Shown: positions 15,316 to 24,217, counted from the stretch's first letter. The stretch is 64,000 bases of DNA from SIG653 sp045577455 (GCA_045577455.1 JAZNIJ010000190.1:10445-74444); one strand, 5' to 3'. Made by a program: numbers and translations. The notes: generated from the letters alone by a model not told the origin.

Positions 15316-17142
15316 ATGAGCAAGTCTAAAATAGTTGCTTTGATTATTCTCGTTGCCATAGTAGGTGGATTAGTGGCATACGGATTTATTTCCAGTTGTA
15401 CAACTTTGTCTGATGGAGATAAAGGAGCAAGAATTCCAATTCATTTAGCGAGCTTTCCTGAGTCTTTTGACCCTGCAGCACAGCAGTATGACGATGATAC
15501 AATGCAGTTTTTCAGTCTTATTTATACAGGTCTTACCCGTGTTAATTCCGAGGGTGAAGTGTATGGCGCACTTGCAGAATCCTGGTCTGGAAGATACAAC
15601 GAAAGAGACGAAGCATATGTTATCACTTTCAAAATAAAGGAAACTTATTGGGATAACGGCTCAAGAGTTAGAGCAGACGATTTTGTTTTTGCATGGAAAC
15701 GTATCCTTTCTCCTGAATTCCAAAGCCCTCATGCATCTACACTTTATCCAATAAAGAACGCTGCAGAAGTTAAATCAGGTAACCTTACAAGCGATGACCT
15801 TATGCTTTTTGCAACCGATACAGATACTCTTGAAGTTTACATAGACCCTAAATGCTATACAGAATCATATGAAGAAGCAGACGGAAAATTTGATGCAAAC
15901 CTTTTTGCGAGAATGATTGCTTCTCCCGCATTCGCTCCACTTTCCGAAGACGTTGTAACAAGAAATGCAGAAACATGGGATACAGTTGCAACCGATATGC
16001 GTACAAACGGTCCTTTCAAGGTTTCAACAATACTTGAAGATGTTCAGATAATCCTTGAGCGTAACCAATTCTATTTCAGAAACCCTGAAAAAGAAGACGA
16101 TATCCCTCTTGATAAAAAGGTTCTTCCTCATAAACTCATTTGTTATTATGGTGAAAACAATGTTGATGAACAAGGAAAGAACGAAGTTGACCCATATACA
16201 ATTTCTGAGCTTTACACCTTGTTTGAAGAAAACGATTTGTTCTATCTTTCTAACTTTGATAAAGAAACCTATTCTGCACATAAAGACAGCATTAAAACAG
16301 AAAATGTTTTGTCAACTTATGCATTCTTCTTTAACACAAAGAGCGAAGCTCTTGCAGATAAGGATGTAAGAAAAGCTCTCTCCGCGGCTATAGACAGAAA
16401 CGAGCTTGTTGAGCGCATTGGTACAGGTCAGGTTGCCGCAACAGGAATAGTTCCTCACGATGTTTTTGATGTTAAGGAAAATTCATCATATAGAGATAAA
16501 GCAGGGGATGTTATTACAAACGGAGACGCAAGCGGACTTAAGGGTAAAAGAGGCACTTTGACAATAAGATATCTTGAAACCGACGAAGCTGGACTTGTTG
16601 TTGCTGAATATGCAAAAGAAGTTTGGGAAGCAAACGGCTTTAAGGTTGATATTAAGAAAACAAATGCTAAAAACTATAAGAAAGCTCTCAGCACAAATCC
16701 CGAAGATGCAGGTGTTGAATATGATGTTATCGCTGTAAACCTTGCAATGCATTCTGTTGACCCTCTTTCTTATCTTGCTCAGTTCTCCAGCATATGCAGT
16801 GGCGGATATATCTCCATTGAAGAAGGTTCTTTAACTTATGCAGTTCATTCAACCGGCTTGCAAGATGAAGAATTTGATGCTCTTGTTAAAGAAGCAATCT
16901 ACTGCGGTAATACAAGTCGCAGAATCGAGCTTTCAAAAGAAATCGAGAAAAAACTTGTTGACCTTTGCCCTGTAACTCCTCTTTTCTTCAGCACAAACTC
17001 ATATAAGGTAAACGGAAAACTTGGCGATGTTAAGAAGTTTTATGGCGGTGCAATGAACTTCACCAGAGCGGAACTTGAAGGATACGAAGAAAGAAATAGG
17101 TCAGAAGATATCCTTTCAGGTGTTATTGATGAGTCTAAATAA
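15316..17142 (+). CDS. Oligopeptide-binding lipoprotein of an ABC importer (SBP family 5)
   Basis: The protein is 608 residues. The N-terminal hydrophobic segment ends in ISSC, a lipobox with Cys28 as the expected lipidated residue. The mature part follows the OppA/DppA fold, with the domain entry IPIHLASFPESFDPA and the family block LAESWSG...YVITFKIKETYWDNG...DFVFAWKRIL. It should bind peptides or similar small ligands outside the membrane. No permease or ATPase genes of this importer are adjacent, so it is either an orphan receptor or uses components encoded elsewhere. GGAGG precedes the ATG; a terminator hairpin lies at 17228-17265. Confidence 0.92.
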   Translation: MSKSKIVALIILVAIVGGLVAYGFISSCTTLSDGDKGARIPIHLASFPESFDPAAQQYDDDTMQFFSLIYTGLTRVNSEGEVYGALAESWSGRYNERDEAYVITFKIKETYWDNGSRVRADDFVFAWKRILSPEFQSPHASTLYPIKNAAEVKSGNLTSDDLMLFATDTDTLEVYIDPKCYTESYEEADGKFDANLFARMIASPAFAPLSEDVVTRNAETWDTVATDMRTNGPFKVSTILEDVQIILERNQFYFRNPEKEDDIPLDKKVLPHKLICYYGENNVDEQGKNEVDPYTISELYTLFEENDLFYLSNFDKETYSAHKDSIKTENVLSTYAFFFNTKSEALADKDVRKALSAAIDRNELVERIGTGQVAATGIVPHDVFDVKENSSYRDKAGDVITNGDASGLKGKRGTLTIRYLETDEAGLVVAEYAKEVWEANGFKVDIKKTNAKNYKKALSTNPEDAGVEYDVIAVNLAMHSVDPLSYLAQFSSICSGGYISIEEGSLTYAVHSTGLQDEEFDALVKEAIYCGNTSRRIELSKEIEKKLVDLCPVTPLFFSTNSYKVNGKLGDVKKFYGGAMNFTRAELEGYEERNRSEDILSGVIDESK

Positions 17143-17227
17143 TTGTATCAATTTCCAAATAGTATCTTTTGAGATTTTAATTTCAGAAAAAGTATAGGTT
17201 ATATTAAGGCAAAAGTATTCAAATATA

Positions 17228-17265
17228 AAAGCAGAAAATTGAGCGTTTGCTCAATTTTCTGCTTT
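17228..17265 (+). terminator. Long perfect hairpin terminator
   Basis: A 17-bp perfect stem: AAAGCAGAAAATTGAGC (17228-17244) and its complement (17249-17265), with loop GTTT. It ends in TTT only, so the U-tract is weak, but the stem is very stable. Confidence 0.8.
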
Positions 17266-17420
17266 AATGGGAAATTTTCTCTTAGTTAGCAGAGAAAAGT
17301 CATAACAATTTTAGCAGAATTGTTTGGGTAGAATAATCGGCAAGAGTTTGCAGTAAATTGTTTAGGTATAACAAAAAAGAAAAACAAAAAATCAAGTGTT
17401 TGAAATGTGGGGGTGAAAAA

Positions 17421-18395
17421 ATGAAGCTTGGTATAGTTGGAAATGGATTTATAGTTAAAACATTTCTTGAGATGACGAAAGAGATAGAAAACTTAGAAAT
17501 TGTTTCAATATGTGTTCGTGAAAAATCATTGGAGCTTGGTAGGGAGTTGGCGGAGAAATACGGAATCCAAAGGGTTTATACTTCTTATGAAAAGTTTCTT
17601 GAAGATAAAATTGATACGGTTTATATTGGTATTATAAATAACCTACATTACGAATATGCAAAAATTGCAATTGCAAAGCATAAGCACATATGGTGCGAAA
17701 AACCATTCACAAGGACAGCAGAGCAGGCAAGAGAGCTTTTTGAACTTGCAGAAAAAAATAATGTTTATTTGTTTGAGGCAATAACAACAATCCAAACCCC
17801 TATGTTTAAAAAAGCAAAGGAACACTTGGAAAAAATAGGCAAAGTGCGTCTTATTAACGCAACTTTTTGCCAATATTCTTCCCGATACGACAATTACTTA
17901 AAGGGAATTATCGCACCTGTTTTCAAAAAAGAGCTTTTTGGCGGTGCTTTGGTGGATTTGAATATATATAATATTCATTTTGTTGTTTCTCTTTTCGGAA
18001 AGCCAAAAAGCGTTGCTTATTTCCCGAATTTGGGTGAAAATGGTGTTGACATTTCAGGGGTGCTTGTTATGGATTATGGGGATTTTAAGGCAGTTTGCTC
18101 CGCTTCAAAGGATTCTGCTTCACCGTCTTTCGCAACAGTGCAAGGGGAGAAGGGTTATCTTAAAATAAATTCAACCCTTAACTCTTGCGACGAGCTTATT
18201 GTTTCCGCAAGGGATTACGAGGGATATTTCAAGCCCGAAAACAATTTTGGCAGAATGTATTATGAAATTGCCGAGTTTATACGCATCATTTTGGAAAAAG
18301 ACAAAAACGCTTATGAGAAATTGAAAAAGCAAACCATTTGTGTTATGGAGGTTTTGGAAACCGCATATAACAGCATGGAAGGGGATAAGGGATAA
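17421..18395 (+). CDS. Gfo/Idh/MocA-family NAD(P)-dependent oxidoreductase
   Basis: The protein is 324 residues. The N-terminal Rossmann fold starts MKLGIVGNGFIV. It is followed by the family WCEKPFTRTAEQA block (the EKP catalytic lysine region, about residues 90-105) and a C-terminal alpha/beta domain with GGALVDLNIYNIHF. These enzymes oxidise or reduce sugars, inositols and related polyols. The start at 17421 follows GTGGGGGTG; an upstream extension to 17358 has no homology. It is followed 43 bp later by an ABC exporter; a functional link is not evident. Confidence 0.9.
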   Translation: MKLGIVGNGFIVKTFLEMTKEIENLEIVSICVREKSLELGRELAEKYGIQRVYTSYEKFLEDKIDTVYIGIINNLHYEYAKIAIAKHKHIWCEKPFTRTAEQARELFELAEKNNVYLFEAITTIQTPMFKKAKEHLEKIGKVRLINATFCQYSSRYDNYLKGIIAPVFKKELFGGALVDLNIYNIHFVVSLFGKPKSVAYFPNLGENGVDISGVLVMDYGDFKAVCSASKDSASPSFATVQGEKGYLKINSTLNSCDELIVSARDYEGYFKPENNFGRMYYEIAEFIRIILEKDKNAYEKLKKQTICVMEVLETAYNSMEGDKG

Positions 18396-18438
18396 GTGAT
18401 AAGTGCTTGCAGGAAACAGACAGAAAACGGAGGGAAAA

Positions 18439-19326
18439 ATGATACTTGAACTTAGAAACATAGATAAGTCATTTGGCGAAAATAAAGTGCTTAAAGGCGT
18501 TTCTTTAAAGGTTGAAGGGGGAAAAGCGTTTGGGCTGTTAGGAAGAAACGGAGCTGGCAAAACAACAACAATTCGTATTCTTATGGGTGTTTTTCCTGCA
18601 AATAGCGGTGAAATACTTGTAGACGGAAAAAAGATAGATTATAAAACCGTTGGAATGGGGTATCTTCCCGAGGAGAGGGGATTATATCCCAAAAAGGTAA
18701 TTATGGACCAGCTTATATACTTTGCCCGTCTTAAGGGTATGGGGAAAAAAGACGCTGTAAAGTCAATTGATTATTGGCTTGACCGCCTTGGAATGATGGA
18801 GTATCGAAATAAAAAGCTGGATATTCTTTCCAAAGGAAACCAACAGAAAATACAGCTTATCACCGCTTTGGCTCACGATCCTGAAATAATTATTCTTGAT
18901 GAGCCGTTTTCGGGACTTGACCCTGTTAATGCAATGCTTTTGAAGGATGTTGTTAAGGAGCAGATAAAAAAAGGGAAAATTGTTCTGTTTTCAAGCCATC
19001 AGATGAGCTATATTGAGGAGTTTTGCGACAGTATTGCAATTATAAATAAGGGAAAGGTTGCCATTTCGGGTGATATAAACGAAATAAAACGAAATTATCC
19101 CCGAGACCGACTTGTTGTGAGAACAGTTGATGCAGAAAAGCTGAAAAAAGATTTTGAAGGCAGATATACTGTTGAAAATGATTCTGTTATAATTAAGCTC
19201 CAAAACCCCGAAGATAAAAATGAAACAATGAAAACACTTATTGAAAAATATGATATTGATGAGTTGAAGGTGCTTGAACCGTCTCTTAACGATATTTTTG
19301 TTGAATATGCAGGGGAGGGAATATAG
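18439..19326 (+). CDS. ABC exporter ATP-binding protein (NatA-like)
   Basis: The protein is 295 residues. Walker A is GRNGAGKT at residues 35-42. The signature region is LSKGNQQKIQL, followed by Walker B IIILDEPFSGLDP and the H-loop SSHQM. The C-terminal 80 residues match the accessory domain common to NatA/antibiotic-export ATPases (DUF4162-like). It pairs with the permease gene starting two bases after its stop. GGAGGG stands upstream of ATG 18439. The substrate is unknown; Na+ or drug efflux are the usual roles. Confidence 0.93.
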   Translation: MILELRNIDKSFGENKVLKGVSLKVEGGKAFGLLGRNGAGKTTTIRILMGVFPANSGEILVDGKKIDYKTVGMGYLPEERGLYPKKVIMDQLIYFARLKGMGKKDAVKSIDYWLDRLGMMEYRNKKLDILSKGNQQKIQLITALAHDPEIIILDEPFSGLDPVNAMLLKDVVKEQIKKGKIVLFSSHQMSYIEEFCDSIAIINKGKVAISGDINEIKRNYPRDRLVVRTVDAEKLKKDFEGRYTVENDSVIIKLQNPEDKNETMKTLIEKYDIDELKVLEPSLNDIFVEYAGEGI

Positions 19327-19328
19327 AT

Positions 19329-20561
19329 ATGAAGCAGTTTGGAATAATTTTAAAATATGAGCTGAAAAACTATCTTAAAAACAAGCTCTTTGTTGGAATA
19401 ACAATTTTTCTTGTTGTCGCAATATCAATTGTGATGTTTTTGCCGAATATTATATCAGCTTTTGAATCTGATGATGAAGGCACAGAATCTCTGCCTGTTA
19501 TGCTTGTTCAGTCCGACGATGAAACATTGCTTGCCCTTGTTGAGGAGTATTTTTCTGCTGTATTCACAGATTATAATGTAGTAAGAGCAAACAGCTTTGA
19601 AGAATTTGAGGAAAGTATTGTTTCACAAAAAGCAGAGTGTGGTTTTGTTGTTGAAAGTGCCGATGAATGTTATTATTATGTAAATGACCTCTCTATGTCG
19701 GATTCAAACGTCACCCGTGCTAATACGGCACTTCTTGAAGTTTACCGAGCAAACGCAATGATGGAGCTTGGAATAACTATGGAAGAAGCGATGGAAATTA
19801 TGTCCGTATCCATAAAAAGTGAAACCAAGATTTTAGGTAAAGACCAGGTACAGAATTTTATTTATACTTATGTTATGATTATTGCTTTGTATGTGGTAAT
19901 CCTTCTTTATGGTCAGATGATTGCTTCCAATGTTGCAACGGAGAAAAGCTCAAGAGCTATGGAACTTTTAATAACAAGTGCAAAGCCAACCAGCTTGATG
20001 TTCGGAAAAATTCTTTCATCCTGTATAATGGGTTTTTCACAGCTGTTGCTTGTTTTTGGAACAGCATTGGTTTTATTCAATATAAACAGAGAGCAGTTTT
20101 CAAACCCAATAATCGCATCAGTTTTTGATATGCCCCCTGAATTATTCGGGTTTATGCTCGTTTTCTTTGTTTTGGGATTTTTGGTTTACGCATTTTTGTA
20201 TGGTGCGGTTGGCTCAACGGTTTCAAAATTGGAGGATATAAACACATCGGTTATGCCAATAACCTTCCTGTTTATCATTGCTTTTATGGTTTCTATGATG
20301 TCTATGACAGAGGGAGATGTAAATTCAACCATGATGCAGGTTTGTTCATATATTCCATTTACATCGCCAATGGTAATGTTTACAAGAATTTGTATGAGCA
20401 CGATCAATTGGTATGAAATAGTTGCTTCAATTGCAATTCTTGTTGTTTCAGTTGTGGGAATCGGTATCGCGTCTGCAAAAATCTACCGTGTTGGCGTTCT
20501 TCTTTACGGTACACCTCAAAAATTGCCCGCAATTATAAAAATGGTTTTCACAAAAGAATAG
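19329..20561 (+). CDS. ABC-2 type exporter permease (NatB-like)
   Basis: The protein is 410 residues. One N-terminal membrane segment (about 20-42) is followed by an extracytoplasmic domain of about 140 residues. Five or six more segments lie in the second half, including the ATEKSSRAMELLITSAKPTSLMFGKI motif characteristic of ABC-2 permeases. It is translationally adjacent to the ATPase gene (two-base gap), so they form one exporter. The last 18 bases of the gene plus downstream sequence are tandemly duplicated. Confidence 0.92.
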   Translation: MKQFGIILKYELKNYLKNKLFVGITIFLVVAISIVMFLPNIISAFESDDEGTESLPVMLVQSDDETLLALVEEYFSAVFTDYNVVRANSFEEFEESIVSQKAECGFVVESADECYYYVNDLSMSDSNVTRANTALLEVYRANAMMELGITMEEAMEIMSVSIKSETKILGKDQVQNFIYTYVMIIALYVVILLYGQMIASNVATEKSSRAMELLITSAKPTSLMFGKILSSCIMGFSQLLLVFGTALVLFNINREQFSNPIIASVFDMPPELFGFMLVFFVLGFLVYAFLYGAVGSTVSKLEDINTSVMPITFLFIIAFMVSMMSMTEGDVNSTMMQVCSYIPFTSPMVMFTRICMSTINWYEIVASIAILVVSVVGIGIASAKIYRVGVLLYGTPQKLPAIIKMVFTKE

Positions 20562-20610
20562 TTTTTGTAATAAATAAAAAGGTTTTCACAAAAGAATAGT
20601 TTTTGTAATA
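20543..20610. repeat. Tandem duplication spanning the permease stop codon
   Basis: GGTTTTCACAAAAGAATAGT at 20543 recurs at 20581 (period 38), with the following TTTTTGTAATA also repeated. The second copy lies entirely downstream of the stop, so it is a non-coding echo of the gene end. Confidence 0.85.
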
Positions 20611-20619
20611 TATAAAAAG

Positions 20620-20660
20620 GTTGCTTCAAGCTGAATAAAGCTTTGGAGCAACTTTTTTCT
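20620..20660 (+). terminator. Intrinsic terminator of the ABC exporter operon
   Basis: GTTGCTTCAAGC pairs with GCTTTGGAGCAAC with one bulge, followed by TTTTTT at 20653-20658. Confidence 0.88.
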
Positions 20661-20671
20661 TTAATGTTATG

Positions 20672-20878
20672 ATACCACAAATGCCTCTATCAAAACACCA
20701 CAAATGCCTCTATCAAAACACCGCAAATGCCTTCAGCAAAATACCGCAAAAGTCTCCATCAAAATACCACAAAAGTCTCCAATGAAATACCGCAAAAGTC
20801 TCCATCAAAATACCACAAAAGTCTCCATCAAAATACCACAAAAGTCTCCAATGAAATACCGCAAAAGTCTCCATTTGT
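20672..20878. repeat. Nine tandem 23-bp repeats
   Basis: The unit ATACCRCAAAAGTCTCCATC plus AAA repeats nine times with an exact 23-bp period (starts at 20672, 20695, 20718 and so on to 20856). Units 1-3 are diverged (AAATGCCTCT), while units 4-9 are nearly identical, with an alternation of ATCAAA and AATGAA ends. The period is not a multiple of three, so it is not coding. The last unit runs into the -35 box of the promoter at 20880. Confidence 0.93.
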
Positions 20879-20879
20879 A

Positions 20880-20907
20880 TTGACAAAGTCAAAATTTTGG
20901 GTATAAT
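20880..20907 (+). promoter_or_regulatory. Promoter of the first DUF4143-type ATPase gene
   Basis: TTGACA at 20880-20885, a 16-bp spacer and TATAAT at 20902-20907. It directly abuts the 23-bp repeat array. Confidence 0.88.
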
Positions 20908-20931
20908 AATATCAAAGGGTGGTGATTTGTA

Positions 20932-22221
20932 ATGAGCGATTATATTAAACGAATTTGTGATGACGAGCTTGAACTAAAATTAGAAGCATTTGGTGCAGTT
21001 CATATCGTTGGTCCTAAATGGTGCGGTAAAACAACAACGGCAAAACAATTTGCAAAAAGCTATATTGAAATGCAAGACCCGGATAAGCGTGATATGTACA
21101 TTCAGACCGCAAAAATAAAACCGTCAAATCTTTTGGTTGGGGAGAATCCTCGCCTGATTGACGAATGGCAGATAGCACCCAATCTTTGGGATGCGGTTCG
21201 TGTGTCTGTTGACAGACGAGGAGAAGACGGTCTTTATATTTTGACCGGCTCTAACTCTATAGATAAATCCGAGATTATGCATACAGGCACCGGTCGAATA
21301 GATACTTTGGTAATGTATCCTATGAGTCTTTATGAGTCCGGAGAATCCAACGGCACAGTTTCTCTTTCTAAGTTGTTTTCCGATTCCACCGCTCTTGACG
21401 ATGGGTGCGAATCTAATTTGAACATAGATCAGCTAATATTTGCGGCATGTCGCGGTGGCTGGCCTTCTTCTTTGCAGAAAAAAAGCGACAAAGCAAAGCT
21501 GCTGGTTGCTCGCAGTTACTTTGATAGCTTGTGCGCCGAAGATATATCCAATGTTGATGGTATACAACGCGATGAAACTACAACGCGCCTTTTGCTCCGT
21601 TCTTATGCCCGTAATATTTCTACAATGGTAACGAATCGATCTATTATTAATGATGTGAATGCAAATATTGAGTTTAGTGAATCTTCATTCTATAGTTATG
21701 TGAATATTCTGAAAAAACTTTTTATTATTCAGGATGTAGAGGCATGGTGTCCTGCAATACGATCTAAAAGTGCTATTCAGGCAACTGACAAACGAGAATT
21801 AGTAGACCCTTCTTTGGTTGTTGCTGCCCTTGGTGTAGAGCCGGAATATTTTAATCTTGATTTGAAAACATTTGGATTTATTTTTGAAACTCTCTGCATC
21901 CGTGATCTCAAGGCATACTCTATAGCACTTGGCGGGCGTGTATCGTACTACCATGATAGATATGGTCTTGAGGCAGATTGTGTTCTCCATCTCAGAGACG
22001 GCAGATATGCACTTATCGAATTCAAACTCGGAAGTTCGGATATCGACGATGGTGCAAAACATTTAAATGAGCTGGAAAATCTGATTAAGGAATATAACGA
22101 GAAGGAGACTCAGTGCAAGCTAAAATTACCTGATTTGAAAATTGTAATTACAGGCACACAGTATGGTTATAAACGCGATGATGGCGTTTTAGTTGTTCCA
22201 ATTGGCTGTTTGAAAAACTAA
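20932..22221 (+). CDS. AAA-family ATPase with DUF4143-type C-terminal domain (first copy)
   Basis: The protein is 429 residues. Walker A is GPKWCGKT (27-34), Walker B LIDEWQ. The middle part carries the DUF4143-like helical region, and the C-terminal 70 residues contain a PD-(D/E)XK-like pattern (LEADCVLHLRDGRYALIEFKLG). Members are common, poorly characterised and often found in accessory regions; roles in DNA or mobile-element control have been proposed but not settled. GGTGGTGAT precedes the ATG. The promoter is overlapped by the 23-bp repeat array. A diverged relative lies at 27014-28243 on the other strand. Confidence 0.85.
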   Translation: MSDYIKRICDDELELKLEAFGAVHIVGPKWCGKTTTAKQFAKSYIEMQDPDKRDMYIQTAKIKPSNLLVGENPRLIDEWQIAPNLWDAVRVSVDRRGEDGLYILTGSNSIDKSEIMHTGTGRIDTLVMYPMSLYESGESNGTVSLSKLFSDSTALDDGCESNLNIDQLIFAACRGGWPSSLQKKSDKAKLLVARSYFDSLCAEDISNVDGIQRDETTTRLLLRSYARNISTMVTNRSIINDVNANIEFSESSFYSYVNILKKLFIIQDVEAWCPAIRSKSAIQATDKRELVDPSLVVAALGVEPEYFNLDLKTFGFIFETLCIRDLKAYSIALGGRVSYYHDRYGLEADCVLHLRDGRYALIEFKLGSSDIDDGAKHLNELENLIKEYNEKETQCKLKLPDLKIVITGTQYGYKRDDGVLVVPIGCLKN

Positions 22222-22310
22222 ATATAAATTTTACATCAACATCCGCATTTTCGAAAAAGGAATAGATTTTTTCTTTTTGCATAGAAATAATAAAGAAAGG
22301 CGGTGATTGA

Positions 22311-22841
22311 TTGAAAAAGAATATAAAATACAGGCAGATAGGCGGTTTTGTTTTTGCTTCTGCTTTGGGAACATTGCTTCATTATTTGTATGAATGGACA
22401 GGAGAGAGTGTTTTGGTTGCACCTTTTTCAGGTGTGAACGAGTCAACTTGGGAGCATATGAAATTGCTGTACTTTCCACTGTTTGTTTTCGCTGTTGTGC
22501 AGTCGTTTCATTATAAAGAGTATGAAAACTTCTGGTGCATAAAGCTATGTGGAATAATTACAGGGCTTTTGTCTATTCCTTTTTTGTTTTATACTATAAA
22601 CGGTGCGTTTGGAAAAACACCGTCGTGGGTTAATATAGCAATATTCTATGTTTCTGCGTTTCTTGCTTTTTGGGTAGAAACAATGCTTTTTAAGAAAGGG
22701 AAAAAAATGTGCAAGTGGAACACCCTTTCATTTGCCGTAATTGTGGTTATAGGTGTGCTTTTTGTTGTTTTCACCTTTGCAACTCCAAAAATCCCACTTT
22801 TTCTTGACCCCGTAACAGGAACTTATGGCGTTAATGGATAA
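22311..22841 (+). CDS. Small integral membrane protein (DUF6512-like)
   Basis: The protein is 176 residues with about five hydrophobic segments. The sequence GTLLHYLYEWTGESVLVAPFSGVNESTWEHMK resembles a membrane family of unknown function often found in Clostridia. Translation is best started from TTG 22311, because the strong site AAAGGCGGTGAT lies three to five bases upstream and no ATG fits. No function can be assigned. Confidence 0.75.
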   Translation: MKKNIKYRQIGGFVFASALGTLLHYLYEWTGESVLVAPFSGVNESTWEHMKLLYFPLFVFAVVQSFHYKEYENFWCIKLCGIITGLLSIPFLFYTINGAFGKTPSWVNIAIFYVSAFLAFWVETMLFKKGKKMCKWNTLSFAVIVVIGVLFVVFTFATPKIPLFLDPVTGTYGVNG

Positions 22842-22845
22842 AATT

Positions 22846-22876
22846 AGCCGTTGCAGGTTGTTGCAACGGCTTTTTG
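22846..22876 (+). terminator. Intrinsic terminator
   Basis: AGCCGTTGCA (22846-22855) pairs with TGCAACGGCT (22862-22871), followed by TTTTT. Confidence 0.93.
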
Positions 22877-22954
22877 ATTTGCCAATTACAATAAATAACT
22901 TTCCGTTGATTTGAACTACTTAACATAATTTTTAGGTAACTTTGCTAAAATGTA

Positions 22955-22983
22955 TTGACAAAAACGATTCTTTGTGGTATAGT
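22955..22983 (+). promoter_or_regulatory. Promoter of the abiF leader RNA
   Basis: TTGACA at 22955-22960, a 17-bp spacer and TATAGT at 22978-22983. The expected start near 22990 coincides with the first base of the structured leader. Confidence 0.9.
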
Positions 22984-22989
22984 TTAATC

Positions 22990-23062
22990 GTTAAGAAGCA
23001 TAATATATTGTGATCATACTCCGGTGACCTACGGGCCCGGGGTTTTCTTATAGGAGTATTTC
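22990..23062 (+). ncRNA. Structured leader RNA of the abiF gene, with alternative folds
   Basis: Three pairings are visible in about 70 nt: TAAGAA (22992-22997) with TTCTTA (23045-23050); CTCCGG (23019-23024) with CCGGGG (23037-23042); and ATACTCC (23016-23022) with GGAGTAT (23053-23059). The third excludes the second and crosses the first, giving a pseudoknot-like or switching architecture. GGAGTAT holds the abiF ribosome binding site, so the third pairing would block translation. GC-rich GGTGACCTACGGGCCCGGGG in an AT-rich gap points to a conserved RNA. Position and composition fit the published abiF RNA motif found upstream of Abi_2-type genes; I could not run a covariance search. Confidence 0.75.
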
Positions 23063-23063
23063 T

Positions 23064-24047
23064 ATGGAAAAGAAGTTTACAACAACTGATACTCAACTCA
23101 GAAAACTGCGTTCGAGAGGTCTTATAATAACTGATGGTAGCAAGGCAAAGAAGATTATTGAAAAAGAGAATTATTATAATTTAATCAATGGATATAAAGC
23201 TTTGTTTTTGGATACTGCTTATTCCGGTCCGGATGAAAAATATATTTCAGGAACTAATTTCAATGAGATTTACTCATTGTATCTATTTGATAGAGAATTG
23301 CGAAACATCTACATTAAGTACATACTTGAAATCGAAAATAATGTAAAAAGTGTTTTATCTCACGATTTTTCAAAAAAATATGGTCACGATAATTACCTAA
23401 AAATATCTAATTTTGATACGACCGTAAGGAAATTTGAAAAAGTTACTCAAGCTCAAAAAAACGGAGAAATAGCAGATTTAATTGCATCTCTGCAACGAGA
23501 AATTTCACATCAATTAAAAAAGAATAGCCCGATGGTATCACACTATGTGTTAGATTACGGCTATGTTCCATTTTGGGTTTTGGTAAATACTTTATCATTA
23601 GGGACAGTCAGCACATTCTATTCATATTTAAAGCAGAAAGATCAAAATGACATCGGAAGAAAATTTAATTTAAAGCCCGAAGAAATGACCAAAATTCTTT
23701 TTATTTTGGCCATTTTTAGGAACGCTTGTGCCCACGACGAGCGTTTCTATAATCTGAAATCAATCAAGAGAGATACAACGGCAAACAGCATAAAAGATAA
23801 TCCAATTCATTCTGCTCTTGCCATTTCTAAAAACAGTTCAAACAATTACATCTGTGGGAAAAATGATTTGTTTGCTATAACAATAATTTTCAAGCTAATG
23901 TTATCAAAGACTTCATTTAACAAATTCATTTTATCGGTGAGAGATCAAGTGGAGCGTTTAAGTAAAAAAATACATGTTGTTCCTGTTGATTCTGTCCTGA
24001 AAGAAATGGGATTCCCGACAAATTGGCTAGATATTCAAAAAATATAA
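23064..24047 (+). CDS. AbiF/AbiD (Abi_2 family) abortive-infection HEPN protein
   Basis: The protein is 327 residues. The N-terminal part has the Abi_2 signature: LRKLRSRGLIITDGSKAKKI, then YYNLINGYKALF and LYLFDRELRNIYIKYILEIENNVKS. The HEPN RNase motif RNACAHDERF lies near residue 219. Family members act in phage defence by abortive infection, and recent work links the AbiF branch with a noncoding RNA to the ancestry of Cas13. The leader RNA here precedes the ATG directly and contains its ribosome binding site. A 19-bp hairpin follows at 24110-24164. It stands alone, without a partner protein gene. Confidence 0.9.
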   Translation: MEKKFTTTDTQLRKLRSRGLIITDGSKAKKIIEKENYYNLINGYKALFLDTAYSGPDEKYISGTNFNEIYSLYLFDRELRNIYIKYILEIENNVKSVLSHDFSKKYGHDNYLKISNFDTTVRKFEKVTQAQKNGEIADLIASLQREISHQLKKNSPMVSHYVLDYGYVPFWVLVNTLSLGTVSTFYSYLKQKDQNDIGRKFNLKPEEMTKILFILAIFRNACAHDERFYNLKSIKRDTTANSIKDNPIHSALAISKNSSNNYICGKNDLFAITIIFKLMLSKTSFNKFILSVRDQVERLSKKIHVVPVDSVLKEMGFPTNWLDIQKI

Positions 24048-24057
24048 GTCAATGTAT

Positions 24058-24105
24058 AACAATGAGAGCATGAAGTGCAGTGGTTTTACCATTAAATTTA
24101 GTAAT
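24058..24105. mobile_element. Fragment of an insertion-sequence 5-prime end (first copy)
   Basis: The stretch ACAATGAGAGcatGAAGT followed by GGTTTTACCATTAAATTTAG closely matches 30484-30530. In the second place it starts a 17-codon open frame (MRVRSQVVLPLDLELLW); here the frame has an early stop. This pattern suggests a shared remnant of a transposase start region. Confidence 0.45.
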
Positions 24106-24109
24106 AAAA

Positions 24110-24164
24110 AATTCCCGAAGTAAATTCTCCTTTTCGCATTTTATCAGAATTTACTTCGGGAATT
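24110..24164. terminator. 19-bp perfect hairpin after abiF
   Basis: The arms 24110-24128 and 24146-24164 are perfect complements (AATTCCCGAAGTAAATTCT), around a 17-base loop. No T-run follows. It may terminate abiF transcription or stabilise the mRNA end. Confidence 0.7.
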
Positions 24165-24188
24165 ATCCTTATTGAATAACTTTCTGTA

Positions 24189-24217
24189 TTGACAATTTGG
24201 GGCAAATGGTTTATAAT
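24189..24217 (+). promoter_or_regulatory. Promoter of the aminotransferase gene
   Basis: TTGACA at 24189-24194, a 17-bp spacer and TATAAT at 24212-24217. Confidence 0.92.

Noticed and set aside
20672..20878. A CRISPR array or a coding repeat
   Set aside because: The units follow each other without spacers, and the 23-bp period breaks any reading frame.
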